A DNA stretch of 64,000 nucleotides from Actinokineospora diospyrosa (GCF_024171925.1 NZ_JAMTCO010000002.1:62001-126000), one strand, 5' to 3'; shown: positions 41,401 to 50,815, counted from the first letter of the stretch. Notes: generated from the sequence alone by a model not told the origin. Numbers and translations are program-made.

Positions 41401-42528
41401 GTGAGGACCAAGGTGACCGTGGTGTCCACGGCGGCGATGGCTGTGTCGATGTTGCCGTTGTTCGTGCTGGGAGCGCTCGGGCCGGTGCTGGTCGCCGAGT
41501 TCGGGTTGGCGCAGTGGCACTTGGGCGCGCTCGTCGCCGGGGGTTTCGGGGTGGCGGCGGTGTTGTCGCTGCCCGCGGGCGCGTTGGTGGACCGGGTGGG
41601 GGCGGGGCGGAGCCTGGTCGGGCTGTTCGTGGTGGGGGCGGCTGTGTTGGGGGTTATCGTGGTGGCGCCGTCGGCCTGGGTGGTGGCGGTGGGTGTGGCT
41701 CTCGGCGGTGTGCCGCAGGCATTGGCCAATCCGGCGACGAACAAGGTGATTCTCGCTGTGGTCGAGCCTGCCCATCGCGGTCGGGTCACGGGGTGGAAGC
41801 AGTCCGGGGTGCAGGTCGGTGCCTTCGTCGCCGGTGTGCCACTAGCGGCCATTGCATCCATTGTGGACTGGCGATGGGGTGTGGCGGCGCTTGCCCTGCT
41901 GTGCCTGGCGGTCGCACCCGTTGCCCGGATGCCGGTGCCGCACTCGCCGCCGAAGGCGGGTGGCGGGGAGTTGGGTTCCCGGGTGCCTGCGTTGGCCGTG
42001 TTCTCGCTGGCCTTGGGCTTCGGGTTGGCCTCGGTGAACACCTACTTCGTGCTCTACGGCGTGGACCGGCTCGGGCTGTCGGCCCCCGTTGCGGCGTGGT
42101 TGATCGCGGTCATGGGCGTGCTCGGCATCGCCGGGCGGGTGCTGTGGAGCGGCGCGGCGGGCCGGGCGGATGACTCGGCCTCGGTGCTTCCGGTGCTGGC
42201 GCTGGGAGCCGCGGGTTCGATCGCGGTCGTGGCCGTGGCGGATGCCCTGCCGTGGCTGGTGTGGGTGGGCGCGGTGGGGGTCGGCGTGTTCGCGGTCTCC
42301 GGCAACGCGGTGTCCATGGTGGCGGTGATGCGCGCGGTCCCGCCCGCTTCGGCTGGACGGGCCGCCGCCGTGGCGTCGGCGGGCTTCTTCGGCGGCTTCG
42401 CACTTGGCCCGCCACTGACCGGCCTTGTGCTGCACGCAGCGGGTTACCCCTGGCTGTGGGTCTGCGTTGGCGCCGCCTTCCTCGCCGCCGCCGCGGTTGC
42501 GGTCATGATCACGCGGAGCACGCGATGA
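41401..42528 (+). CDS. MFS transporter
   Basis: 375 residues with 10-12 predicted hydrophobic segments and the MFS loop signature as GALVDRVGAGRS between helices 2 and 3, then RGRVTGWKQSGVQVGAFVAG. It should be a cytoplasmic-membrane secondary transporter; the substrate is not predictable. The GTG at 41401 follows GGGATGGGCGG and opens directly into helix 1. The stop overlaps the ATG of the next gene (ATGA), so the two are coupled and the neighbour may act on the transported compound. Confidence 0.88.
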   Translation: MRTKVTVVSTAAMAVSMLPLFVLGALGPVLVAEFGLAQWHLGALVAGGFGVAAVLSLPAGALVDRVGAGRSLVGLFVVGAAVLGVIVVAPSAWVVAVGVALGGVPQALANPATNKVILAVVEPAHRGRVTGWKQSGVQVGAFVAGVPLAAIASIVDWRWGVAALALLCLAVAPVARMPVPHSPPKAGGGELGSRVPALAVFSLALGFGLASVNTYFVLYGVDRLGLSAPVAAWLIAVMGVLGIAGRVLWSGAAGRADDSASVLPVLALGAAGSIAVVAVADALPWLVWVGAVGVGVFAVSGNAVSMVAVMRAVPPASAGRAAAVASAGFFGGFALGPPLTGLVLHAAGYPWLWVCVGAAFLAAAAVAVMITRSTR

Positions 42529-43325
42529 CGGGCTGGGCCGAGGCGATCCTGCGGGACACCTGGAGCCGGGTCGCGGAGATCGAGGCCGCGGTGGGCGACC
42601 GGTTCCCCTTGTCCGCCGAGCAGGACCAGTGGCGCACCACCGCCCGCGGTTCGTGGACGGGCGGGTTCTGGGCCGGATTGCTAGCGCTCAAAGCGATGGC
42701 GGAAGGAGGCGACCCGGCGCCCGTCCGCCGCCGCCTCGACATCTGGGCCGATACCGACACGGTGTGCCGTGGCCTGATCTTCTGGTACGGCAGCGGCGGC
42801 GAACGCCTGGGCCTGCACCCTCCTGAACCCACCACCGCCGCGGTCGCCGACTCCCTCGCCCAAGCCCTCGACGAACGCCTAGGCGCCATCCCCTGGGGAA
42901 CCGCACTGGCGCCCGACGGCCCGCCGATCCGACCAGACGGCGCCGCCGGAGTGATCCCCCTCCTTCGAGCCCACGGCCACCACGACATAGCCCAGCGACA
43001 CCTGGAAACCCACTTGAGACAAGGGATTCCAACCTGGCGCAGGGGAGCGGCGTGGCTTCTCCTGTCGGCAGTGGACGGAGGTAGGCCGAGTGGCGACCTG
43101 ATCGCACAATGGTCGACCCCCTCCGATGACGCCGGTGCCAACGCCATCGCCGCCATGGCCCTCCTCAAAGCCAACCACCCCAACGGCGAACGCCTGCTCC
43201 GGGAAGCCGCCACGGGCACCGCCGAGTACGACGGCCAGACCGGCTTGCGCGTCATCTGGGCGGAGTTCTTCACCGCCCTCGGCGCCGCCCTGCTCACCGG
43301 CCTCGTGTCCGCCGATCACTGGTAG
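42525..43325 (+). CDS. GH88-like (unsaturated glucuronyl hydrolase-like) protein
   Basis: 266 residues. The string SWTGGFWAGLLALKAM and the repeated helix pairs (GLIFWYGSGG, AAWLLLSAVDGG, GANAIAAMALLKA) resemble the alpha/alpha-toroid of glycoside hydrolase family 88, which removes unsaturated uronic acids. Family members are usually ~370 residues, so this one is short and the assignment is tentative. It is coupled to the MFS gene by an ATGA overlap, which suggests uptake and processing of a sugar-like compound. The last 10 bases overlap the convergent acyl-CoA dehydrogenase gene. Confidence 0.6.
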   Translation: MTGWAEAILRDTWSRVAEIEAAVGDRFPLSAEQDQWRTTARGSWTGGFWAGLLALKAMAEGGDPAPVRRRLDIWADTDTVCRGLIFWYGSGGERLGLHPPEPTTAAVADSLAQALDERLGAIPWGTALAPDGPPIRPDGAAGVIPLLRAHGHHDIAQRHLETHLRQGIPTWRRGAAWLLLSAVDGGRPSGDLIAQWSTPSDDAGANAIAAMALLKANHPNGERLLREAATGTAEYDGQTGLRVIWAEFFTALGAALLTGLVSADHW

Positions 43326-44413
43326 CCGCTGAGCAACCGCCGCCCGGTGGTCGCGATGTGCAGTTCGTCCGCCCCGTCCAGGATCCGCGCCGACCGGGCG
43401 ACCCGCAGCAGCCGCGGCAACCCGGACTCCGCCATCAGCCCCTCCGCCCCGTACACCTGGATCGCCGCGTCCACCGCGGTCCCCAAGGCCCGCGCCGCGG
43501 CCGTCTTGGCCAGGCTCACCTCCACCGCCGCCCGCTCACCGGAGGCGACCAACCGAGCCGCCTCCCCGGCCAGTGCCCGCGCCGACCGGACCACCAACTC
43601 GGCCTCGAAAGCCAGCCGCTGCACCAACTGCCGATCGGCGAGCACCCCGTCGCCCAGCCTACGAGCGCCCGCCCGCGCCCCCAGCAGCTCCAGGCACCGC
43701 TGCGCCTGCCCGACCCACCGCAACGCCCGCAGCGTCCGGCCCAGCGCCAACCGTTCACCCGCCAACCGCAACCCCTGGCCGACCTCGCCGACCAGGTTGT
43801 CCCCGGGCACATGCACTGCGGTGAAGCTGATCTCGTACTGACCGCCGCCGCCAAGTACGTCCAGCTCGCGCTCGACCCGGAAGCCCGCCGAACCCGTTGG
43901 CACAGCCAAGATGGAGAACGAGTCACCGGTCCGCGCGACCACCAGCACCAAGTCGGCGCGCGCGGCATCGCTGGTGAACCACTTGCGGCCGTCCACCACC
44001 CACGACCCGTCCGGCCGCTGCGTCGCGGTCGTGCGCAGCAGGGTCGGGTCCGAACCCGCCACACCCGGCTCGGTCATCGCATACGCCGTGGTCACCTCAC
44101 CCGCCACAAGAGGCCGCAGTACCGCTTCACGCAGCGCGGGAGCCGCGTGCGCGGCCAACGTGCGCGCGGTGAGCAAAGAGGCCGACCCGAGCACAGCGGG
44201 CCCGTGGTCGCTGCGCCCCTCGTCCTCCGCCAATGCCAGGTACCGCGCCAACGACAACCCACCCCCGCCCAGCTCAGCGGGCAGCGGGAGCGCCCACAGG
44301 CCCGCCGCCCTCGCCTCCCCCCGAAGGTCCAGGCCCGCGTCCAGCTCGGCCTCTGCGGGGATCACCACCCGGTCGACGAACGCCCGCACCACCGCACGAT
44401 TCACGCGGCACAT
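43316..44413 (-). CDS. Acyl-CoA dehydrogenase
   Basis: 365 residues with the acyl-CoA dehydrogenase fold: TTAYAMTEPGVAGSDP and WVVDGRKWFTSDA (FAD and substrate regions), then the C-terminal block YGAEGLMAESGLPRLLRVARSARILDGADEL, in which the Glu of MAES sits at the catalytic-base position of medium-chain enzymes. It should oxidise an acyl-CoA to the enoyl-CoA, passing electrons to ETF. The start is ATG at 44413 or GTG at 44416; the reading to 44869 is rejected as low-complexity shadow. It is divergent, 47 bases from a CoA-transferase gene, so one short region probably drives both. Confidence 0.9.
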   Translation of the reverse strand: MCRVNRAVVRAFVDRVVIPAEAELDAGLDLRGEARAAGLWALPLPAELGGGGLSLARYLALAEDEGRSDHGPAVLGSASLLTARTLAAHAAPALREAVLRPLVAGEVTTAYAMTEPGVAGSDPTLLRTTATQRPDGSWVVDGRKWFTSDAARADLVLVVARTGDSFSILAVPTGSAGFRVERELDVLGGGGQYEISFTAVHVPGDNLVGEVGQGLRLAGERLALGRTLRALRWVGQAQRCLELLGARAGARRLGDGVLADRQLVQRLAFEAELVVRSARALAGEAARLVASGERAAVEVSLAKTAAARALGTAVDAAIQVYGAEGLMAESGLPRLLRVARSARILDGADELHIATTGRRLLSGYQ

Positions 44414-44460
44414 CACACCACCGCGGGAACCGGCGGTGATCCCGGTGCGACCAGTGGGGC

Positions 44461-46017
44461 ATGACGGGAACCAAGACACCCCTCGACGCCAAGGTCTCCG
44501 TGTCCGGGTCCAGCGCCGCCGCCGCGGTGCTGCGCGACCACCTCGCCTTCCTGGGGCTGGAGGTGGTGCGGGGCGGGCCGACCGAGCTGGCCGCCGAGGC
44601 CGTCCTCGACGTTCCCGGTGGTCGGCACGTCGTGCGGGTCGACTGGGCGGGCCCGGTCGCCGTGCCGGGGCTGCGCGACGAGGCGACGGTCCAGGCCGCG
44701 TGCGGTGTGGCGCACGTCCACGGCCGCAGCACCGGTTCGCCGCGGGGCCTGGGCATCGACTACTGCGGCACGGCGGCAGGTGTGCTGGCGGTGACCGGTC
44801 TGCTGGCCAGCGCCCTGCGGGACCCGCTCGGCGAGCACGTCGTCGAGACCAGTGTGGCCGAGGCCGCATTGCTGACCGTTTCCCAATACCTGGCCGCCGC
44901 GGGGGAGGACTTCGCCCCCGGCGGTCCGCCCTTCACGACCGCTGACGGGGTGCGCTACGAGATCGAGGCGCTCGTTCCCGAGCGGTGGGGCGGGTTCTGG
45001 ACCGCGCTGGGCGCGCCCACGCGTGCCATCGCCGTCGGCTGGCGGCCGTTCCTGTTCCGCTACGCCACCGCGACCGCCCCGCTCCCCGTCGAGCTGTACG
45101 AGATCAGCCGCGCGGCCACGTTCGACCAGGTGCGCGCGGCGGCGCGGGCGAGCGGGGCAGACCTGTGCGTGCTGCGCGGACCCGCTGACCTGCCCGCGGG
45201 CGGACACCCCTGGCAGATCACGACCTTGCCCCACCCGGCACCCGACGTCGGCCTCGGCACCGTGTGGGAGGCGGGCCGACGGGTCCAGGCGCCCATGGCC
45301 GCGAACCTGTTGCGGCTGCTCGGTGCCCGGGTGGTCCGGGTCGAGCCGCCGGACGGGGATCCGTTGCGCGGTATGCCACCCACGACCGGCGGGCTCTCCG
45401 CGCGCTGGCTGGCCCTCAACCGGGGCAAGGACGCCGTGGAGATCGACCTCAAGGACCCGACCGCGCGGCGGTGGCTGCGCGAGCGGGTGCGGGCGGCGGA
45501 CGTGTTCCTGCACAACTGGGCGCCCGGCAACGCCGAACGCTGGGGCCTCACCGCCGCCGACCTGCCGGGCACCGTCCACGTGCACACCTCCGGCTGGGCC
45601 GACTCACCCGATGCCGACCTGCCGATGGGCACCGACTTCATGGTGCAGGCCCGCACCGGGCTCGCCCACCTGGTCCGACCGCTCGACGAGGAACCGGCGC
45701 CGTCGATGATGACGCTCGTCGACGTCCTCGGCGGCCTCATCGGCGCGGAGGCCACCCTCGTCGGCCTCCTGGCCCGCCGGGCCACCGGTCGCGGGGTCTC
45801 GGTGCGCAGCAGCCTCCTCGGCGCCGCGACCGCGCTCAGCCAAGGCGGGTCAGCGCGCCGACCGGCCGGGTTCCGCCGCCCGGTGGACGGCCGGATCGGG
45901 GGCGTGCCCGTGGTCACCGACCTGACCGCGCTGCTGGACGACCCCGCGTTCGCCGCAGTCCTGCGCCGTGACGAGCACGGCGCAGCCGCCCTGTCCGCAC
46001 CGTGGAGGTTCCTGTGA
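44461..46017 (+). CDS. CaiB/BaiF family III CoA-transferase, two-part protein
   Basis: 518 residues, longer than the ~400 usual for the family. From residue ~255 it follows the classic start of these enzymes (GARVVRVEPPDGDPLRG, LALNRGKDAVEIDLKD, ADVFLHNWAPG) and then GTDFMVQARTGLAHL with Asp392 at the catalytic-Asp position and GLLARRATGRG. The first ~250 residues look like a decayed copy of the C-terminal part of such an enzyme. It should move CoA between carboxylic acids. The stop overlaps the GTG of the acyl-CoA ligase. With the divergent dehydrogenase it suggests a small acid-degradation pathway, carnitine-like in layout; the real substrate is unknown. Confidence 0.85.
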   Translation: MTGTKTPLDAKVSVSGSSAAAAVLRDHLAFLGLEVVRGGPTELAAEAVLDVPGGRHVVRVDWAGPVAVPGLRDEATVQAACGVAHVHGRSTGSPRGLGIDYCGTAAGVLAVTGLLASALRDPLGEHVVETSVAEAALLTVSQYLAAAGEDFAPGGPPFTTADGVRYEIEALVPERWGGFWTALGAPTRAIAVGWRPFLFRYATATAPLPVELYEISRAATFDQVRAAARASGADLCVLRGPADLPAGGHPWQITTLPHPAPDVGLGTVWEAGRRVQAPMAANLLRLLGARVVRVEPPDGDPLRGMPPTTGGLSARWLALNRGKDAVEIDLKDPTARRWLRERVRAADVFLHNWAPGNAERWGLTAADLPGTVHVHTSGWADSPDADLPMGTDFMVQARTGLAHLVRPLDEEPAPSMMTLVDVLGGLIGAEATLVGLLARRATGRGVSVRSSLLGAATALSQGGSARRPAGFRRPVDGRIGGVPVVTDLTALLDDPAFAAVLRRDEHGAAALSAPWRFL

Positions 46018-47627
46018 AGCTCGTCGCCGATCAGCTGCTGGAAGACCTTGTCCCGCACGAACTCCGCCGCTCCTGGGCCGCCGCGGGCAACTACCTGGAC
46101 CGGGACATCTACGCCCTGTTCCACGAGCACGCGACCACGAATCCCGGTCGCACGGCTGTTCTGGACGCCGACGGCGTGCTTTCCTATGCCGAGCTGGACG
46201 TTCTCGTCCAGCGCCTGGCCGTCGGACTCGCGGGTCTCGGCGTCGGGGAGCGGGACGTGGTCGCCGTGCAGTTGCCCAACGGGCACCTGGCCTGCGCGTT
46301 CGACCTGGCCATCGCCGCGGTGGGCGCGATCGCGCTGCCGTACCCGGTCGGCCGCGGTGACCGGGAGGCGTGGAGCCTGCTGAGCCGGTCCCGAGCCGTC
46401 GCCGTCGTCACCGCCACCTCCTACGGCGACTACCTCTGCGCCGAGCGAACACGGGCGATGCTGGGCGACCTGCCCTCCCTGCGCACGGTCATCGCCGTGG
46501 GCGGTGAGGTGGCGGGCTGCGTCCCGGTGTCAGCCCTGCTGCGCTGCGACCCCGCGCGGTTCACGCCCTCGACGCCCGATCCGGACGGGCCCGCGCGCAT
46601 CCTGGTCACCTCCGGGTCCGAGGCCGAGCCGAAGATGGTGCTGTACTCGCACAACGCGCTCATCGGCGGCCGTGGCCGGTTCATGGGTGTGTTGCTGGGC
46701 AAAACGCCTGAACCGCGCGTGTACATCATGGTGCCGCTCGCGTCGTCCTATGGCAGCAACGGAACGGCGGTCACGCTCGCCACCCACGGGGCAACCCTGA
46801 TCCTCCGGCCCAAGTTCGATGTCGACATCGCTTTAGCCGCCATCGAGGAAGACCGACCCACGCACGTGTTGGCTGTGCCGACGATGTTCCGCATGATCAC
46901 CGACAACAGCGCTCGGCGCGACACGTCCAGCCTGCGCGTTGTCGCCCTGGGCGGAGCCGCCTTGGACCCGGCGACCGCCGACCGGGTGCGCGAGTCGTTG
47001 GGCTGCTCAGTGGTCAACGTCTACGGTTCCGCCGATGGCGTCAACTGCCACACCGCCGTCGATGGCTTGCCGCACAGCGCCGGTCGACCGAACCCCGACG
47101 TGGCCCGGGTCTCCATTGTGGACGATGACTTGCGCGTGCTGCCCGACGGCGAGGTCGGCGAGATCGTCTCTTTAGGGCCGATGAGCCCGATGCGCTACGT
47201 CGGCGCGCCCGAGCTCAACGCCCGGTACCGCCTGACCGACGGGTCGGTGCGCACCGGCGACCTCGGCCACTTCGACGCGGACGGGCACCTGCACGTGGTG
47301 GGCAGGCGCAAGGACATCATCATCCGCGGCGGGCTCAACATCAGCCCGGCGGAGGTCGAAGGGCTGCTGGCCACGCACCCCGCGATACGCGACGTCGTGT
47401 GCGTGCCGGTGTCGGATCCCGTTCTGGGGGAGCGGTTGTGCGCTTGCGTCGTCGCCGACCGGGACTTGCCGCTGGTCGAGGTGACCGCGCACCTCGCCGC
47501 GCAAGGACTCGAACCGCGGAAGTTCCCCGAGCGCGTGGTCGTGCTCGGGGAACTGCCGTTGGGCCCGGCGGGCAAAGTGGACCGCCGAGCCGTCCAGGAG
47601 CTGATCGCTAGCCGAGCGCCGCGGTGA
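46014..47627 (+). CDS. Acyl-CoA synthetase / AMP-dependent acid-CoA ligase
   Basis: 537 residues of the ANL superfamily: A3 as ILVTSGSEAEPKMVLYSH, an A5-like NVYGSADG, A7 RTGDLG, A8 GRRKDIIIRGGLNISPAEVE and a C-terminal catalytic Lys in GPAGKVDRR. The serine/threonine stretch in A3 is reduced compared with most members. It should activate a carboxylic acid to its CoA thioester for the adjacent transferase and dehydrogenase. The GTG at 46014 overlaps the previous stop and has GGAGG 5 bases upstream; a GTG at 46002 is the alternative. The 3' end overlaps the convergent binding-protein gene by 20 bases. Confidence 0.9.
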   Translation: MKLVADQLLEDLVPHELRRSWAAAGNYLDRDIYALFHEHATTNPGRTAVLDADGVLSYAELDVLVQRLAVGLAGLGVGERDVVAVQLPNGHLACAFDLAIAAVGAIALPYPVGRGDREAWSLLSRSRAVAVVTATSYGDYLCAERTRAMLGDLPSLRTVIAVGGEVAGCVPVSALLRCDPARFTPSTPDPDGPARILVTSGSEAEPKMVLYSHNALIGGRGRFMGVLLGKTPEPRVYIMVPLASSYGSNGTAVTLATHGATLILRPKFDVDIALAAIEEDRPTHVLAVPTMFRMITDNSARRDTSSLRVVALGGAALDPATADRVRESLGCSVVNVYGSADGVNCHTAVDGLPHSAGRPNPDVARVSIVDDDLRVLPDGEVGEIVSLGPMSPMRYVGAPELNARYRLTDGSVRTGDLGHFDADGHLHVVGRRKDIIIRGGLNISPAEVEGLLATHPAIRDVVCVPVSDPVLGERLCACVVADRDLPLVEVTAHLAAQGLEPRKFPERVVVLGELPLGPAGKVDRRAVQELIASRAPR

Positions 47628-48354
47628 TCCGGTCGGCGTTGGTGGTGTAGACGCTGAGCAGGTCGAGGTCCGCCCCCGGGTAGTTGACGATCTCGACCTG
47701 CTTGGCGCCGGTGTCGGGCAGCACGCCGCCGCTGGTGGGCATGTGCGCGTTGTCCAGCACCAGAGCGGGTTCCTTCGCGGCGAGGTCGGCGACCTGCGCG
47801 GGCGTGATCGGCTGCGGCCCGAACGTGCCGACCACCTCCAAGCCGGTGATCTCCGCCATGTAGGTCACGAACGCCTGGCTGACGACTTTTCCCTTGCTGC
47901 GCACCGAGAGTTCGCTGATCTTCCGGTCGAACTTCGCGATCCACTCCTCGGCCGCCTGCTTGGTGTCCAGCAAGGCCGCAAGCTTGCGCACCTCGGACCG
48001 CACCACATCCGGCTTGTTGTCCAACACCACCGCCTCGACCCGTGCGTCCCCGCCCGCGGCCTCCTTCAGCTTGCCCGCGAACCCCTCGAACTCCGCGTAC
48101 AGCACCACATCGGCCTCGCTGACCGCCACCAGGTCCGACGGCTTGGGCTCGTAGTCGGCCGCGTGCACGACCGACGCCGGGACGATCACCTTCACCTCAC
48201 CCGCCCCGGCCGCTTTCGCCAACGCCCCCTCCCAGGCGGTGGCGGCCACGACCTTCTTGCCCTGATTCCCAGTGGCTTGCTGGGCTGTCCCTTGGGCGTC
48301 CCCGCACGCGGTCAACACCAGCACGGCGCCGAGCGCCACGATCCCGAGCTTCAC
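47608..48354 (-). CDS. Zn/Mn-type ABC transporter substrate-binding lipoprotein
   Basis: 248 residues. A signal peptide with the lipobox VLTAC is followed by a ZnuA/MntC-like fold with VVAATAWEGALAKAAG, HAADYEPKPSDL, FVTYMAEITGLEVVG and LVLDNAHMPTSGG. The His in VHAADYEPKP is at a metal-ligand position in family members. There is no long His-rich loop. It should bind a divalent metal outside the membrane for the permease and ATPase upstream. The GTG start at 48354 has AGGAG 4 bases upstream and overlaps the permease stop (GTGA). The longer reading to 48795 is antisense shadow through the permease. Confidence 0.86.
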   Translation of the reverse strand: MKLGIVALGAVLVLTACGDAQGTAQQATGNQGKKVVAATAWEGALAKAAGAGEVKVIVPASVVHAADYEPKPSDLVAVSEADVVLYAEFEGFAGKLKEAAGGDARVEAVVLDNKPDVVRSEVRKLAALLDTKQAAEEWIAKFDRKISELSVRSKGKVVSQAFVTYMAEITGLEVVGTFGPQPITPAQVADLAAKEPALVLDNAHMPTSGGVLPDTGAKQVEIVNYPGADLDLLSVYTTNADRITAALG

Positions 48355-49160
48355 GGTTCTCCTCGTTTCACGACCTGAGCGAGCAACGCCACCACCCCAG
48401 CCACCAACACCAAGATCGGCCCCGGCGGCTGGTCGAGCACCAGGGCCAACAACAACCCGACGACCGCCACCGCCAACCCGATGGCCATCGCCGCGAGCAC
48501 CATCCCGGTCAGCCCGCGCCCGATCCGCCGCGCGGCCAACGCGGGCAACAGGGTCAACGCGTCCACCAGCAGCGCGCCGGTCAACTTGATCGCCCCCGCG
48601 ATCGCCACCGCCACCACCACGAGCAGCGCCACGGTCAGCGGCCCGGCCCGAACCCCCGACGCGACCGCCAACTCCCGGTCGTGCAACAGGAGCGACAGGT
48701 CGTGCCGCCGCCACCAGAACAGCGCGGGCACCCCCACCGCGAGCACTCCGAGGACGGTGAGGTCCACCGGCCTGGTGGACAGGATCGACCCCCACAACAA
48801 CTCGAACGCCCCGTTCGCGTTGACCCCCGAGACCGACAGCACCAACAGCGCCACCGCGATCGCAAGGCTCATCAGCAACCCCATGGCCCCGCTCAACCCA
48901 CCCGGCCTAGTCGCGAACGGCGCCAACCCACCCCCGGCCGCCGCGCACAGCACCAACGCCCACACCACCGGGTCCGTCCCGGTCAGCAGCCCGATCGCAC
49001 TCCCCAACAGGGCGACGTGCATGATCGCGAACCGCACCGGGTAGATGTCCAACCCCACGATCACCACCCCCACCGCAGGCAGCGCGATGGCCCCCAACAC
49101 CAACCCCACCCCCGCCCGCTGCACGGCAGCCACCCCCAACAACTCCGCCAGATCACTCAT
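48351..49160 (-). CDS. Zn/Mn-type ABC transporter permease (ZnuB/MntB class)
   Basis: 269 residues with seven to nine hydrophobic segments and the ABC-3 family pattern: PAVGVVIVGLDIYPVRFAIMHVALLG near the start and IKLTGALLVDALTLLPALAARRIGR later. It should be the membrane channel of the metal importer whose binding protein is encoded next. The start is ATG at 49160 behind GGTGGTGGG. Normally its ATPase gene would lie directly upstream; here ~950 bases of tandem repeats separate the two. Confidence 0.88.
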   Translation of the reverse strand: MSDLAELLGVAAVQRAGVGLVLGAIALPAVGVVIVGLDIYPVRFAIMHVALLGSAIGLLTGTDPVVWALVLCAAAGGGLAPFATRPGGLSGAMGLLMSLAIAVALLVLSVSGVNANGAFELLWGSILSTRPVDLTVLGVLAVGVPALFWWRRHDLSLLLHDRELAVASGVRAGPLTVALLVVVAVAIAGAIKLTGALLVDALTLLPALAARRIGRGLTGMVLAAMAIGLAVAVVGLLLALVLDQPPGPILVLVAGVVALLAQVVKRGEP

Positions 49161-49250
49161 CCCACCCACCACCCCGGAGTTGTCCCCACCACACCCCACA
49201 CCCGCCCCGTTCTGTCGGTGCTCTGCTCAGAACAAGCACCACCCGACCGG

Positions 49251-50152
49251 GTGTCCTTACCCCGCCCCACATCCCCGCCTTCCCGAGTTGTCCACAGCCC
49301 ACCCCCTCGCCCACCCTCTTTTGTCGGCGCCCTTCGGTAAGCTGTATATCGGGGGCTGCTCAATGCGATTTGATCTTGCTCCCCCCATCGCGCCTCACAC
49401 CACCGCCCGTTCCCCTGCAGCGCATCAACTCGCGGTGCCCTCCCTCGCGGAGCCGCCACCGAAACCCCCACCCCCACTGCGGTCATGCCGACTCCTGCAG
49501 CTGCCCGGCCGCCATCTTCACCACTGGGTCGGGTGTCTTTGCCCCGCCCCACATTCCCGCGTCCCCGGGTTGTCCACAGGCGACCCGCTCGCTCACCCTC
49601 TTTCGTCGGTGGCTGTCGGTAAGCTGTATATCGGGGGCTGCTGAGCGCGGTTTGATCTTGTTCCTCCCACTGTGCTCCACCCCGCGCCGCGTTTCCCTGC
49701 AGCGCCTCACCCCGCGGCGCCCTTCCTCGCGGCACCTCAATTCCCAGCGCTCCCACCAAAGCCAGCACCCATGCCGCAGAACCCATCGCGGTCGCGCCAC
49801 CTCCTGCGGCTGCCCGGCCGCTATCTTCACCACCCGGTCGGGTGTCTTTGCCCCGCAACAGTTCTCCGCGTTTCCGGGTTGTCCACAGCCCACCCGCTCG
49901 CTCACCCCGTCTTGTCGGCGCCTTTCGGTAAGCTGTATATCGGGGGCTGCTCAGCGCGATTCGATCTTGCTCCCCCCGCCGCGCCTCCCCCCACCGCGCC
50001 TCCCACCACGGCGAGGCACCCCGCAGCGCATGCGCCCTGCCTCGCGGCACCCCCACCCCCAGCGCTCCCACCAAAACCCCCACCCCCACCCCAACCCCAA
50101 CCGCGGTCACGTCGCCTCCCGCAGCTGCCCCGCCGCCATCTCCACCACCCGG
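49251..50152 (-). repeat. Three ~300-bp tandem repeats containing decayed ATPase gene ends
   Basis: Three diverged units begin near 49251, 49534 and 49843 (periods 283 and 309), and the third runs into the 3' end of the ABC ATPase gene. Each unit has, in the same order, a TGTCTTTGCCCCGC-like stretch, TTGTCCACAG, the block CGGTAAGCTGTATATCGGGGG, a CCCTGCAGCGCATC-like stretch, and a copy of the last ~14 codons of the ATPase gene (read on the minus strand as VVKMAAGQLQESA stop, VVKIAAGQPQEVA, and the real VVEMAAGQLREAT stop). No functional gene is seen in 49161-50106; long open frames across it are a side effect of the GC-rich repeats. Confidence 0.85.
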
Positions 50153-50742
50153 TCGCACACCCGCACCACCGCCCGGTCGTGCGTCGCCACCACCACCGTC
50201 ACCGGTAACCCGGCCAGCACCGCCGCCGCTTCGTCCTGTCCCGCGAAGTCCAACGCCGCCGTCGGTTCGTCCGCCAGCAGCACCCCCGCCCCCGCGGCCA
50301 CGCACCCCACCGCACGGGCCAGCCACGCCCGCTGCACCTGCCCGCCGGACAGCGTGTGCACCCCGCGCCCGCCCAAACCGCCCAGCCCCAACCGATCCGC
50401 CGCGGACCGCGCCGCCGCTAGGTCACCCCCGCTGGCCAGCAACTCGTCCAACAGCAGCGGGAACCGCCCGCTGGAGCGCACCTGCGGGATCCACCCCACC
50501 GCCGCCCGCCGCGCGCGCCACTGCGCCGACGTGCGGGCCACCACGCCGCCGACTTCCACCGTGCCGGACGCGACCGGCTGGAACCCCAGCACGGCGCGCA
50601 GCAACGTCGACTTGCCCGACCCGTTCGTCCCGACCAGCGCGACCCGCTGTCCCGCGGGCACGTCGAGGTCGGCCGACAGCACGGCGGGGTGCCTGCCGTA
50701 GCGGCAGCTGACCCCGCTCAGGCGCACGGGCAGCGCGGTCAC
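50107..50742 (-). CDS. Zn/Mn-type ABC transporter ATP-binding protein (ZnuC/MntA class)
   Basis: 211 residues with Walker A GTNGSGKST, the signature LSGGQVQRAWLARAV, Walker B GVLLADEPTAALD and the switch His in VVVATHD. It should power the metal permease encoded ~950 bases downstream. The GTG at 50742 has GGAGG 4 bases upstream. The last 14 codons occur again, decayed, in the two extra repeat units downstream, so the 3' end of this gene is the source of that amplification. It is short for the family (usually 230-260), mainly at the C-terminus. Confidence 0.88.
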   Translation of the reverse strand: MTALPVRLSGVSCRYGRHPAVLSADLDVPAGQRVALVGTNGSGKSTLLRAVLGFQPVASGTVEVGGVVARTSAQWRARRAAVGWIPQVRSSGRFPLLLDELLASGGDLAAARSAADRLGLGGLGGRGVHTLSGGQVQRAWLARAVGCVAAGAGVLLADEPTAALDFAGQDEAAAVLAGLPVTVVVATHDRAVVRVCDRVVEMAAGQLREAT

Positions 50743-50815
50743 CGGTCCTCCAGTCCGGGCGCGCGGCGCACCCGATCATGGAGTCGGTCACCCGATCGCG
50801 TTAGTTCCCGGGCGT

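Noticed and set aside
40731-42041. A 436-residue minus-strand reading of the acetyltransferase
   Set aside because: The extra ~250 residues are Thr/Pro/Ala-rich antisense of the MFS gene; the GNAT domain starts near 41291.
49157-50326. A 389-residue open frame on the minus strand across the 300-bp repeats
   Set aside because: Its translation is Gly/Arg-rich and repeats with the DNA units (SSPRYTAYR ... LWTT). It has no domain and overlaps the ATPase gene out of frame.
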